Shown one piece after another: positions 41,982 to 50,107 of a DNA stretch of 64,000 nucleotides. The stretch comes from Bacteroidales bacterium (GTDB lineage: Bacteria > Bacteroidota > Bacteroidia > Bacteroidales > UBA932), in the NCBI GenBank assembly GCA_017546585.1, contig JAFYWC010000020.1:1-64000 (forward strand), read 5' to 3'. Both the position numbers and the translations under genes were made by a program. Position 1 is the first letter of the stretch. Each line of letters starts with the position of its first letter. The notes beneath the pieces are model-generated. The model did not search any database. It was not told the DNA's origin and worked only from the letters and a program-made list of their open reading frames with translations.

Positions 41982-44807
41982 TTAAAATTTCAGTCTACAG
42001 GTGAGGCCGTAGTAGAAGGCAGGTGTGAAGATCGCTCCCACGCCGGTAGCCAACGACTTGACATATGGCCTCGAGTTGGTAAAGTTGTTTGCAAAGAACG
42101 ACAGCGACACGTGGTCTCCTATCTCTTTGGTTATGCTCAGATTGGCTGACATATACATTCCGTAGCCGTCCTGTGCGAATGTGTAGGCATTGCCGGACTT
42201 CATAATGAGGTTGGCGAATGCCGGGTCGGCAGCCTCTGCTGCCGTAAACGGATGCACATTGCCGTCAAGGTCCATATATGAGACAGGGTACACGGCAGTG
42301 TATGAATTTCCGTCATAGATATTGCCTCCGGTAGGAGTGTTTCCGTCCTCGGTCACGGTGAAGGCATATGCTGCCCCGTTGTATTCCGAGAGGTTTCGGC
42401 TGCGACGGAGGACTGTCGCCTCCAGCCTGCAGGTGATGATGAGGCGCGCCTGAGGGATATGGGTGATCGCCGTAAGGTTTGCGTCAAGGTTCTGTGTGGT
42501 CTTTCCGTTGGCCACGGCTGTGTTGCTGCCGCCGTTGGCATATATTCCCACATACTGATATGAGCGGTTAGGCAACGATGTGTGCGACCATCCGTTCTGG
42601 TAATATGCGGACAGCTGCTCGTTCAGATACTTGGTGTAGGTGTATGCCGCATCAAGTCGGAAAGTGGTCCTGAGCGGCTTTATTTCAGGGAATTCCACAA
42701 TGAGTTCGGCTCCGGCCCTCTTCACGTCGGCACCGTTGTTCTGCTTTGTGGACTTTGCGAAGGTCTGGTCTGTCACCTTCACTTCCATAGGTGTCCAGTA
42801 CTCGTCGTCATTGCCTCTGACATACATCATTCCTGTCTGCTTGTCCACAATGATCTGTGGGTTGTCCGGCATAGTGAACCCCTCCGGACGCTGGAGTATG
42901 TCATATGAATAGGCCTCGTAGACATTCTGGAAATTGTACGGACCCTTGGTGATGTTGTAGAATCCCACCAGAGACATCTTGAAGCCTCCGAAGGATGCGT
43001 CTATTCCGAACTCCGAGTTGCTGTTTCGCTGCCAGCGGAGATCCGGATTGTACACTACCGTGTATGGCTGAGTGTAATAGATGTAGCTTGTCTGCTCGCC
43101 GTGCGAGAATCCGTAGGTCTGGATGTCACGGTACTCCTGCTTAGGATAGAGGATGTAATATGACGGCAGCTTTTCAGTGATTCCCCAGCCTCCTCTGATA
43201 GAAAGACCGTCCGTCAGCTGCCACTTCGCATTGAATCGTGGCGAGAAGGTGGTCTTGTTGTTGTAGAGGGAGTTCCTGATGAACACGTTCTCCATTCGAA
43301 GACCGGCAGTTATCTCAAGCTTGGTCTCGGCGACAGGAATCGCGACATCCTCCTCCGCATACACCGAAAGGTTGTGCATAAAAGGATAGTCGGTGTAAGG
43401 ACGTGGTCTGTAGCCGTTTGCGGCCAGCGACGGATCTTCATAGTATTCTCCCTGACCCACGTTGCCGTTGGCCTTCCACTGCACTCCGGCCTTCAGGACG
43501 CTCTTGTAGCCGTCCCAGCGCTTGTGCCAGTTGTACTTCACCGATGCGGCAAAGTCAAGTTCCTTGGAGTCTATGATCTGGTCCGAGAAATATGTCAGAG
43601 GAAGACGATCTGCAATGTAGTAGCCCTCCTTCTCCGCGTGTACCGCCGGCTGGTTCGATGCGTACGACTCGTACTTGTGGAACCTGTACAGATTGTCGTT
43701 GAAGTTCACCGATGCATCGAACTTCAGGTTTGTGATCCAGTCCTTGTTCAGCATCCAGCTCAGCGAGGTGTTCGCCCTGAACACATTGTCGCGCTCCTTT
43801 TCGTACTCTCCGGTGTATCCGTCCGGATCGTCCTTGCTGTTCATTCCTCCGATATTTCCGGAGAAGCCGGCCTCGAAGCGGAGCGAATTCGCGAAGTTGT
43901 TGCTGTAGTTGAGCGTTATTCCTGTGCGGTTGTATGATTCGTAAGGTGAGATGAGCTTCTTTACTGCACGTGCCCATTCTGCACTAAGGTTGAGGATTCC
44001 GTTATCTTCCTGAAGGTCAATGCCCTTTGAAACGGAAGCCTGGTATGTGCGCGGGTTTACCGCAAAGGTCACATTCGTAGGAGTGCGGCCTTTCTTTGTG
44101 TTGATCTTGACCATTCCGGAGTTGAGGTCTCCGTACTCTGCGGACGGCACTCCGGTAATGACCTCGATGGATTCGATATTGTCTACGGCCACGCTTCTCG
44201 TGTCCACGCCTCCCATCTCTCCGAAGGATGCGTTGTTTCCAAGTCTCACTCCGTCCACCTCCACGGCCGTTCCGAAGGCGGCGTTTCCGGTGGCGGCACC
44301 TCCCTCGCGGAGAGAGAATGCGTTTTCGGTAGTAAGGTCAGGATTCACGGTCTTTCCGCCCGGAAGCAGAGCCGCAATATCTGTCGTATTCGAAAGCTGC
44401 AGATGATTGAGAGCATCGCGGCCGAGGCTGTGGGACGTACCGAGTCCGTCCTTCGCCTTCTGCGCTGTGACCACCACCTCGTCAAGGGCGAGCGAACTCT
44501 CGTGCAGTTTCAGCACGATGTCCACGACGTCCTTTCTGACATCGATTTCAACCGAGGCGTTTACATAGCCGAGGCAGGAAGCCTCAAGCACATATCCGCC
44601 CGGCTGCACATTCTCGAACGTGAAGTTTCCGTCGATGTCAGTGGTTGTCCAGAGATAATCGTTTCCTATCCTGACCGCCGCTCCCACAACGGGCGCTTCG
44701 GTCTTTGCCTCCAAGACGCGACCCTCTACCAGGCGCCCCTTCGGAGCGCCCGATGCAACTGCTGCGACAAACAGGGTCAGCAGCATTATGAGAAGTCGTC
44801 TTGTCAT
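41982..44807 (-). CDS. TonB-dependent outer-membrane receptor (non-SusC type)
   Basis: A 941-residue active-import receptor. Signal peptide (RRLLIMLLTLFVAAVASG), a carboxypeptidase-regulatory-like domain at about 25-100 (GRVLEAKTEAPVVGAAVRI), a plug at about 115-240 (DIAALLPGGKTVNPDL, VDNIESIEVITGVPSAEYG, NSGMVKINTKKG), and a 22-strand-type barrel ending in Phe (YGLTCRLKF). No SusD partner follows; instead DUF4876, DUF6850, a FISUMP lipoprotein and a 4Fe-4S membrane protein do. The ligand is unknown; metal chelates or a cofactor are possible given the redox protein. It starts 17 bases after the C69 dipeptidase stop. Confidence 0.9.
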   Translation of the reverse strand: MTRRLLIMLLTLFVAAVASGAPKGRLVEGRVLEAKTEAPVVGAAVRIGNDYLWTTTDIDGNFTFENVQPGGYVLEASCLGYVNASVEIDVRKDVVDIVLKLHESSLALDEVVVTAQKAKDGLGTSHSLGRDALNHLQLSNTTDIAALLPGGKTVNPDLTTENAFSLREGGAATGNAAFGTAVEVDGVRLGNNASFGEMGGVDTRSVAVDNIESIEVITGVPSAEYGDLNSGMVKINTKKGRTPTNVTFAVNPRTYQASVSKGIDLQEDNGILNLSAEWARAVKKLISPYESYNRTGITLNYSNNFANSLRFEAGFSGNIGGMNSKDDPDGYTGEYEKERDNVFRANTSLSWMLNKDWITNLKFDASVNFNDNLYRFHKYESYASNQPAVHAEKEGYYIADRLPLTYFSDQIIDSKELDFAASVKYNWHKRWDGYKSVLKAGVQWKANGNVGQGEYYEDPSLAANGYRPRPYTDYPFMHNLSVYAEEDVAIPVAETKLEITAGLRMENVFIRNSLYNNKTTFSPRFNAKWQLTDGLSIRGGWGITEKLPSYYILYPKQEYRDIQTYGFSHGEQTSYIYYTQPYTVVYNPDLRWQRNSNSEFGIDASFGGFKMSLVGFYNITKGPYNFQNVYEAYSYDILQRPEGFTMPDNPQIIVDKQTGMMYVRGNDDEYWTPMEVKVTDQTFAKSTKQNNGADVKRAGAELIVEFPEIKPLRTTFRLDAAYTYTKYLNEQLSAYYQNGWSHTSLPNRSYQYVGIYANGGSNTAVANGKTTQNLDANLTAITHIPQARLIITCRLEATVLRRSRNLSEYNGAAYAFTVTEDGNTPTGGNIYDGNSYTAVYPVSYMDLDGNVHPFTAAEAADPAFANLIMKSGNAYTFAQDGYGMYMSANLSITKEIGDHVSLSFFANNFTNSRPYVKSLATGVGAIFTPAFYYGLTCRLKF

Positions 44808-44824
44808 CTGCCGTGTCTGGGAAA

Positions 44825-46588
44825 TTACTTCACTTCAACGACCTTGCCGTGATCGTTTGCTACAGCCTCTTTCCACTTTGCAGTGTAGCCTGGCTGAGTG
44901 ATCTTGGCAGGGATGCAGTCTGTGTGCTCGTTTGTAACGAATGTTCCGTCCTCGTTCTGGGCCTTCACGTTTCCGTCGATGAACTTCACGAGAAGAAGCT
45001 GCTCAAGCTCTACCCACTTGCCGAAGATCTTCTGTGCATTGTCCACAGAGAACTTTGTGAGGTAGTCGCGTACTGAAGTGTATGGATCCACCACCTTGCG
45101 GCACTTGTCGTTGCGGCGGATCTGCTTGCGTGGCTTCTGGTCAGCCTCCTTGTAGAGGGCGAGAGCCTGCTCGTCTGCCTTTGCGACAGCCTCCATCATC
45201 TCAGTCTCCCAAGCGTCGATGGCTGCGTCTACAGTAGGGAACATAATGTTGTATGCCTTGTAGCAGGCGTTTGCTACGCGGTTGGTCATCCAGAATGCTG
45301 AAGTAGGAGAGTAGGTGATCATATCGCCGTTGCCTACTCGGAAGCACTCAGGAACCTCTGTTGTGCAAGTGTAGATAGGTGTAAGATAAGAGGTTGCAGC
45401 ATCGTCGCAACCGAACCAGTTGACGCCTCCGATCTCGTCAGGAAGCCATCCGCGTGACTGTCCCACGAACCAGAATCCTGTCTGCTGTGTAGCGATCGCT
45501 CTCTCGTTCATATACTCCTTTCCGTTGTGCTCGAAGCCCATAGGTCTCCAACGGTATGGAAGAGCGTTTCCGCCTGCTCCGATGTCCTGGGTCATATCCA
45601 TAGGAGTGCCCTCGTAGTGGTCGCGCATAACGTCAGCCACGTCCTTTACGCTGATCTTGCGTGAAGGCTTCACGAAGAGAGGGAATCTCTTTGTCTTGTC
45701 CCATCCCATCGCATAGTCGATGTAGTCGTATGCGTCCTTTGTCACTACATTGCCGTTCTCATCCTCGAATGTGAACTTGCCGTCGCAGAGGATGTTGAAT
45801 GCAGACCACGCACGTGCCTCGCAGCCGCGCATTCCGCTGAAATCGAGCGGTGCATAAGCGTCGCAGAAGCTGAAGTCCTTGTCCTCGCCGCTGAAGTAGC
45901 CCATTTCACGTGCGAAAGAGATCACGTCCGGAGCATAGATGCAGTTCTCAGGATCGTTCTGAGGGAAGGTGCTGATGCGTGCCTGGTTTGCGTGAGAGCA
46001 GATGTATCCGTCAGGAACTCTTCTTGCAACCCATACGATGCCCTTGTGGTCCTTGCCCTTTCCGATAAGGTCCATAACCCACACTTCCTCAGTGTCTGCG
46101 AGAGAGAATGACTCTCCGCTTGAGTAGTATCCGTAAGTGTTTGCGAGATCCACGATGATGTCGATGGCCTCACGTGCTGTCTTGGCTCTTTCGAGTGCAA
46201 CGTAGATGAGTGAACCGTAGTCCATAATGCCGTTGTTGCCCTCGAGTTCAGGACGTCCGCCGTATGTGGTCTCGGCGATGATGAGCTGGTGCTCGTTCAT
46301 ATTTCCGACCCTCTGGTATGTCCTTGCCACCTGAGGGATGTAACCGAGGAACTTGCCTGTATCCCACTCGTTGATCTGGCGCATATCGCCTTCGTTCCAT
46401 ACGGCTGCAGGAGCATAGTAAAGCTCGCCGTAAAGCTGGTGTGAGTCGGCCGCATATGAAATCATAGTCGAGCCGTCTGTGCTGGCTCCCTTGGTCACGA
46501 GGACGTTGGTGCAAGCGTCGCTTTCAATGCTGCTGAAGCAGAAAGCCGCTGCCAATGTCAACAGAATGGATGCTGAAATCTTTCTCAT
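44825..46588 (-). CDS. C69-family dipeptidase (Ntn hydrolase)
   Basis: A secreted peptidase that splits dipeptides. The 587-residue protein has an N-terminal signal (MRKISASILLTLAAAFCFSS). The segment DACTNVLVTKGASTDGSTM follows, whose Cys26 would become the N-terminal nucleophile after processing, as in C69/PepD enzymes. Further family segments are YGYYSSGESFSLADTEEVWV, WVARRVPDGYICSHANQAR, MRGCEARAW and WFVGQSRGWLP. Length exceeds the ~470 residues of Lactobacillus PepD but fits Bacteroidetes relatives. It leads the minus-strand cluster with the TonB receptor and would act with the S46 enzymes in peptide use. Confidence 0.9.
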   Translation of the reverse strand: MRKISASILLTLAAAFCFSSIESDACTNVLVTKGASTDGSTMISYAADSHQLYGELYYAPAAVWNEGDMRQINEWDTGKFLGYIPQVARTYQRVGNMNEHQLIIAETTYGGRPELEGNNGIMDYGSLIYVALERAKTAREAIDIIVDLANTYGYYSSGESFSLADTEEVWVMDLIGKGKDHKGIVWVARRVPDGYICSHANQARISTFPQNDPENCIYAPDVISFAREMGYFSGEDKDFSFCDAYAPLDFSGMRGCEARAWSAFNILCDGKFTFEDENGNVVTKDAYDYIDYAMGWDKTKRFPLFVKPSRKISVKDVADVMRDHYEGTPMDMTQDIGAGGNALPYRWRPMGFEHNGKEYMNERAIATQQTGFWFVGQSRGWLPDEIGGVNWFGCDDAATSYLTPIYTCTTEVPECFRVGNGDMITYSPTSAFWMTNRVANACYKAYNIMFPTVDAAIDAWETEMMEAVAKADEQALALYKEADQKPRKQIRRNDKCRKVVDPYTSVRDYLTKFSVDNAQKIFGKWVELEQLLLVKFIDGNVKAQNEDGTFVTNEHTDCIPAKITQPGYTAKWKEAVANDHGKVVEVK

Positions 46589-46660
46589 TTTGTTCTTTTG
46601 TTATTATTAATTACTTTTGTGTCGTATTTTGCATAACAGGGCAAAAGGCCCTATATCTTG

Positions 46661-46668
46661 CAAAAATA
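46661..46668 (-). promoter_or_regulatory. Candidate -7 element of the C69 dipeptidase gene
   Basis: Minus-strand TATTTTTG fits TAnnTTTG, 72 bases before the ATG at 46588. No -33 box with good spacing. The 98-bp gap is shared with the divergent gene at 46687 and also holds an AGGGC/GCCCT hairpin. Confidence 0.35.
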
Positions 46669-46686
46669 TAAAAAATACCGCACTTT

Positions 46687-47103
46687 ATGAAATTGAAAAT
46701 ACACGCATCTGTCGCTCTGGCGACTTTTTTTGCGCTTTCTTTTTTCTGCTGTGAGGCCAATGCCCAGCAGCAGCCGAAGCAGCCTGACATATACGAGCAG
46801 GCCGAGATGGAGGCCGACAGGCTTCAGAGAGTGCTCGACCTTGAGGATTGGCAGGTGTTCTATGTAGATTCGACTCTCAAGCACGATTTCCCTGCAATGA
46901 TGGCCGATTACGACCAGCTCAGAAAAGCCAAGGTTGCCAATTCGGCTATGTATCAGGACGTTCAGGACAAGTGGATGGACCAGATCGATGCGACATACAA
47001 GAAGATATTCACTCCTGAGCAGTGGGCAGCTTACCTGAAGCAGGGTGCGGCAAAGGCCCAGAAGGCCCGTGAGAAACGTCGCCTCAAGGCTCAGGGTAAA
47101 TAA
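46687..47103 (+). CDS. Small secreted helical protein (Spy/LTXXQ-like by pattern)
   Basis: A 138-residue exported protein: signal peptide ending about FFCCEANA, a Gln/Pro stretch (QQQPKQPDIYEQ), then a charged, almost all-helical body ending in a Lys/Arg-rich tail (AQKAREKRRLKAQGK). The motif KIFTPEQWAAYLKQ resembles the LTPEQ-type motif of periplasmic Spy/CpxP-like chaperones, and the LDLEDWQVFYVD segment is typical of Bacteroidetes members. A periplasmic chaperone or stress sensor role is inference. It is divergent from the C69 gene and followed after 43 bases by a nitroreductase gene, with a palindromic repeat in between. Confidence 0.6.
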   Translation: MKLKIHASVALATFFALSFFCCEANAQQQPKQPDIYEQAEMEADRLQRVLDLEDWQVFYVDSTLKHDFPAMMADYDQLRKAKVANSAMYQDVQDKWMDQIDATYKKIFTPEQWAAYLKQGAAKAQKAREKRRLKAQGK

Positions 47104-47108
47104 TAAAT

Positions 47109-47136
47109 GTCATCCCGAGCGAAGCCGAGGGATCTA
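47109..47136. repeat. Short palindromic repeat of the GTCATCCCGAGCGAAG family
   Basis: ATCCC and GGGAT bracket GAGCGAAGCCGA. It resembles a repeat type frequent in Bacteroidetes intergenic DNA and lies directly before the nitroreductase gene. Only one copy was seen. Confidence 0.5.
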
Positions 47137-47146
47137 AAACCAATAT

Positions 47147-47623
47147 ATGGATTTCTTAGAAGTAATAGAGAAAAGGCATTCGGTCAGAAAGTATTCTGAT
47201 CAGCCGGTAGACAAGGCGATTCTTGATGCGATCGTGAGAGTGGCTCAGACCGCTCCTTCTTCGCGCAACAGCAAGAGTTCGGTGTTTATGATTGTCGAGG
47301 ACAGGGACACTCTCGATGCGCTCTCTCAGATGCGTGACTATGGTTCGGCCCTCCTCACAGGCGCACAGGCTGCCATCGTGGTGCTCGGCGACGAGACGAA
47401 GACAGATCTTTGGGTGGACAACTGCGCGATTTCTGCGACATTCATCCAGCTTGCGGTGACAGCGATGGACCTTGTGAGCTGCTGGGTGCACATCAACGGC
47501 CGTCCTTGCGTAAGACTTGAGCCGGAGGGAGCGAAGGCAGAGGATTATGTACGTAACCTCCTCGGTATCAAGGACGGACTCAAGCCATATTGCGTCATCG
47601 CAATCGGTTATCCAGAAGAATAA
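47147..47623 (+). CDS. Nitroreductase-family FMN oxidoreductase
   Basis: A 158-residue cytoplasmic flavoenzyme that reduces nitro compounds, quinones or similar acceptors with NAD(P)H. N-terminal MDFLEVIEKRHSVRKYSDQP is the family signature with Arg residues for FMN phosphate, followed by VAQTAPSSRNSKSSVFMIV. The C-terminal LLGIKDGLKPYCVIAIGYPEE is the usual FMN-domain end. It is somewhat shorter than the common 170-220 residues and misses part of the middle region. Physiological substrate unknown. Two palindromic repeats fill the gap before pheS, which probably has its own promoter. Confidence 0.85.
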   Translation: MDFLEVIEKRHSVRKYSDQPVDKAILDAIVRVAQTAPSSRNSKSSVFMIVEDRDTLDALSQMRDYGSALLTGAQAAIVVLGDETKTDLWVDNCAISATFIQLAVTAMDLVSCWVHINGRPCVRLEPEGAKAEDYVRNLLGIKDGLKPYCVIAIGYPEE

Positions 47624-47625
47624 GA

Positions 47626-47659
47626 GATTCCCACGTCGCTGACGCTCCTCGGAATGACA
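47626..47659. repeat. Short palindromic repeat (GTCATTGCGAGG family), copy 6
   Basis: GATTCCCACGTCGC to CCTCGGAATGACAT, a variant with ATTCC/GGAAT in place of ATTGC/GCAAT, so the pairing is kept. It starts right after the nitroreductase stop codon. Confidence 0.6.
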
Positions 47660-47674
47660 TATCGGTGAATCCCA

Positions 47675-47714
47675 CACGTCATTGCGAGGTCATGAAATGA
47701 CCGTGGCAATCTTT
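47675..47714. repeat. Short palindromic repeat (GTCATTGCGAGG family), copy 7
   Basis: CACGTCATTGCGAGGTCAT to ATGACCGTGGCAATCTTTA. GGTCAT and ATGACC form a perfect six-pair hairpin around GAA, extended by ATTGC/GCAAT. It contains one of only three CATG tetranucleotides found in the window. Confidence 0.7.
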
Positions 47715-47745
47715 AAATGATTGAAAATAAAAATATTAAAGAAAT

Positions 47746-48771
47746 ATGAGAGAAAAAATTGAAGCCCTAATGGCTGAAGTTGCTGCTTTGTCGTGCAACA
47801 CAGAGCAGGAGATCGAGCAGGCGCGTGTGCGTCTTCTCGGAAAGAAGGGTGAGATCACTGCGCTTTTCGATGAGTTCAGAACAGTGGCTCCGGAGCTCAA
47901 GAGAGAGTTCGGACAGAAGCTGAACGTGCTCAAGAACACAGCGGCAGCGAAGATTGAAGAACTCAAGGAGGCTGCATCAGAGTCACAGGCCGGCGGTGCG
48001 GCTGCATTCGACTATACAATGCCAGGTGATCCGGTTCAGCTCGGTTCACGCCATCCGGTTTCCATCGCACGCGAGGAGATCGTGAACATCTTCCGCAAGT
48101 TCGGCTACGATGTGGCTGAGGGTCCGGAAGTAGAGGACGACTGGCACGTATTCGAGGCTCTCAACTTCCCGCCTGAGCACCCGGCTCGCGAGATGCAGGA
48201 CACATTCTTCATCAACGACAGCGACAATCCGGTGCTTCTCCGTACCCACACTTCTTCCGTGCAGGTACGCGCAATGGAGAAGATGCCTCTCCCTATCCGT
48301 ATCGTATGTCCTGGCCGTGTGTTCCGTAACGAGGCTATCTCTGCACGTGCACACTGCATCTTCCACCAGGTTGAGGGACTCTACATCGACGAGAACGTTA
48401 CTTTCGCTGATATGAAGCAGGCTATCCTCCTCTTCGCACGCGAGATGTTCGGTGCTCAGAGCCAGATCCGTATGCGTCCGTCATACTTCCCGTTCACTGA
48501 GCCTTCTGCAGAGATCGACGTAAGCTGCAACATCTGCGGCGGAAAGGGCTGCAACATCTGCAAGGGTACAGGCTGGCTTGAGATTATGGGCTGCGGTATG
48601 GTCGACCCTAATGTCCTCGAGGCTTCAGGCATCGACAGCAAGAAGTATAGCGGCTTCGCCTTCGGTATGGGTGTGGAGCGTATCGCAATGCTCAAGTGGC
48701 AGGTGCGTGACCTCCGCAACTACTTCGAGAACGACCTCCGTTTCCTCAAGGAATTCGAGACATCGCTCTAA
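47746..48771 (+). CDS. pheS: Phenylalanyl-tRNA synthetase alpha subunit
   Basis: With PheT it charges tRNA-Phe. The 341-residue subunit has the N-terminal coiled coil (MREKIEALMAEVAALSCN...), then the class II core: HPVSIAREEIVNIFRKFGY, GPEVEDDWHVFEALNFPP, REMQDTFF, LLRTHTSSVQVRAM, the tRNA-contacting HCIFHQVEGLYID, and motif 3 in GFAFGMGVERIAML. A zinc-ribbon-like CNICGGKGCNICKGTGWLEI segment, usual for this branch, precedes motif 3. pheT is not adjacent; instead a regulator gene starts 1 base after the stop. A lone pheS is common in Bacteroidetes. Confidence 0.96.
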   Translation: MREKIEALMAEVAALSCNTEQEIEQARVRLLGKKGEITALFDEFRTVAPELKREFGQKLNVLKNTAAAKIEELKEAASESQAGGAAAFDYTMPGDPVQLGSRHPVSIAREEIVNIFRKFGYDVAEGPEVEDDWHVFEALNFPPEHPAREMQDTFFINDSDNPVLLRTHTSSVQVRAMEKMPLPIRIVCPGRVFRNEAISARAHCIFHQVEGLYIDENVTFADMKQAILLFAREMFGAQSQIRMRPSYFPFTEPSAEIDVSCNICGGKGCNICKGTGWLEIMGCGMVDPNVLEASGIDSKKYSGFAFGMGVERIAMLKWQVRDLRNYFENDLRFLKEFETSL

Positions 48772-48772
48772 G

Positions 48773-49939
48773 ATGAGGCTTCTCTTCATAACAGATTTTA
48801 CCGAGCAGTTTGCTTACAGGTTTTTAAGTGGCATCTTCAATTACTCACAGCGTACAGAGCAGTGGGTGGTCTGCAAGATGCCACCTTCGTATATGCGCCA
48901 GCTCGGTATCGAGGGCGTTGTGTCCTGGGCGAAGACGTGGAACGCGGATGTCGTCATAGGCCAGTTCGAGCCGGACGACGACGTGACTCTTTTCAGAAAG
49001 AACGGAATCATCGCGATCGCGCAGGACTACGTTGTCAAATTTTCCCAGATTCCGAATGTGACGGCGGACTATGACCTCACGGGAAAAATGGCCGCAGAGC
49101 ACTTCCTGAGCAAGGGTTTCGAGAACTTTGCATTCTTCGGCTACAAGGGGGTGTGCTGGTCGGACGAGCGTTATCAGGGCTTTGTCAGGCGTCTGGCACA
49201 GTCGGGATATGGCGAGAATGTACATCTGTATGACGGTCAGCAGATTGACAACCTCTGGTATTATGACCAGACTTCGCTGCACGAGTGGCTGATGTCGCTG
49301 CCGAAGCCTATAGCGGTAATGGCCTGCGATGACAACCAGGGAAACATTCTGATCCAGGCCTGTCACGTCTGCGGTCTGAAGATACCGTTCGATGTGGCAG
49401 TCATTGGTGTGGACAATGACGAGATCTTATGCAATATGTCGGAGCCGGCAATGTCCACAATCAATGTCGATATCGAGCGTGGAGGATATGATACGGCCGC
49501 AATGGTCGACAGGATGGTCAAGGACCCGTCGTATCAGGGAGAGGATATCATTCTGAAGCCGTTGAATGTCGTTCAGCGTGTCTCGTCGTCCATCTTTGCC
49601 ACCAACGACAGTGCGGTCCTCAAGGCCCTCCGGTTCATCATCGCCAACATAGACCGCAGGATCCAGGTTTCCGATATTCTGGAGCACGTTCCTATGTCAA
49701 GACGTCTTCTTGAGCAGAGGTTCAAGCAGATGACGGGTATGACAATCTACAACTACATCACTATCCACAGGATAGAGCGTTTCGCTCAGCTTCTTCTGTC
49801 CAGCAAGGATCCGGTTTCGGAAATCGCTGCAAGATTTGACGAGTTCGACGCAAAGAGTATCTCGAGACGTTTCAAGAGCATAAAGGGCTGCACTCCTACC
49901 GAGTACAGGAAAAAGAAGTTAGGAAAAAGGGGATTATAG
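48773..49939 (+). CDS. XylR-type transcription regulator (LacI-like sensor plus AraC HTH)
   Basis: A 388-residue sugar-responsive regulator. From ATG 48773 (MRLLFITDFTEQFAYRFL), residues about 1-270 form a periplasmic-binding-protein/LacI-type sensor: VTADYDLTGKMAAEHFLSKG, AVMACDDNQGNILIQACH, VAVIGVDNDEILCNMSEP. Residues about 285-380 are an AraC helix-turn-helix pair: RRIQVSDILEHVPMSRRLLE, RFKQMTGMTIYNYI, DPVSEIAARFDEF. The order matches XylR of E. coli. Upstream in-frame ATGs lie inside pheS and are rejected. The SusCD locus starts 168 bases downstream, after a dyad-rich region, so this is its likely regulator. Confidence 0.9.
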   Translation: MRLLFITDFTEQFAYRFLSGIFNYSQRTEQWVVCKMPPSYMRQLGIEGVVSWAKTWNADVVIGQFEPDDDVTLFRKNGIIAIAQDYVVKFSQIPNVTADYDLTGKMAAEHFLSKGFENFAFFGYKGVCWSDERYQGFVRRLAQSGYGENVHLYDGQQIDNLWYYDQTSLHEWLMSLPKPIAVMACDDNQGNILIQACHVCGLKIPFDVAVIGVDNDEILCNMSEPAMSTINVDIERGGYDTAAMVDRMVKDPSYQGEDIILKPLNVVQRVSSSIFATNDSAVLKALRFIIANIDRRIQVSDILEHVPMSRRLLEQRFKQMTGMTIYNYITIHRIERFAQLLLSSKDPVSEIAARFDEFDAKSISRRFKSIKGCTPTEYRKKKLGKRGL

Positions 49940-49964
49940 CCCATTTAAATCATCTATAAGGCAT

Positions 49965-50008
49965 ATTCTGCGCAATTTGTGGTATTAAATACGCAAATTG
50001 TGCAGAAT
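49965..50008. promoter_or_regulatory. Inverted repeat before the SusCD locus: operator or terminator
   Basis: Arms of 15 bases (49965-49979 and 49994-50008) pair with one mismatch that becomes G-U in RNA, around a 14-base spacer. The right arm is followed by TTTCTTTTTG. It could terminate the regulator mRNA. It also ends 17 bases before the -7 element of susC, where an AraC-type activator would bind. Confidence 0.75.
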
Positions 50009-50025
50009 TTCTTTTTGTACCTTCT

Positions 50026-50058
50026 TAACTTTGTACATTGCAGATTGTGTAAATCTGC
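50026..50058 (+). promoter_or_regulatory. Promoter -7 element and leader hairpin of the SusCD locus
   Basis: TAACTTTG (50026-50033) matches TAnnTTTG but no TTTG lies 19-21 bases upstream, as expected of an activator-dependent promoter. At the predicted start, GCAGATT (50040-50046) and AATCTGC (50052-50058) form a seven-pair hairpin with loop GTGTA. The half-site TGCAGAWT also occurs in the arms of the upstream inverted repeat. Confidence 0.6.
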
Positions 50059-50107
50059 GTATGGATGAAACTGACAAACACAACTAACCAACATAAAATT
50101 TAACAAA

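Noticed and set aside
48578..48772. Longer N-terminus of the XylR/AraC-type regulator overlapping pheS
   Set aside because: The extension is the shifted frame of pheS, Ser/Thr/Arg-rich without homology. ATG 48773 begins the sensor domain directly.
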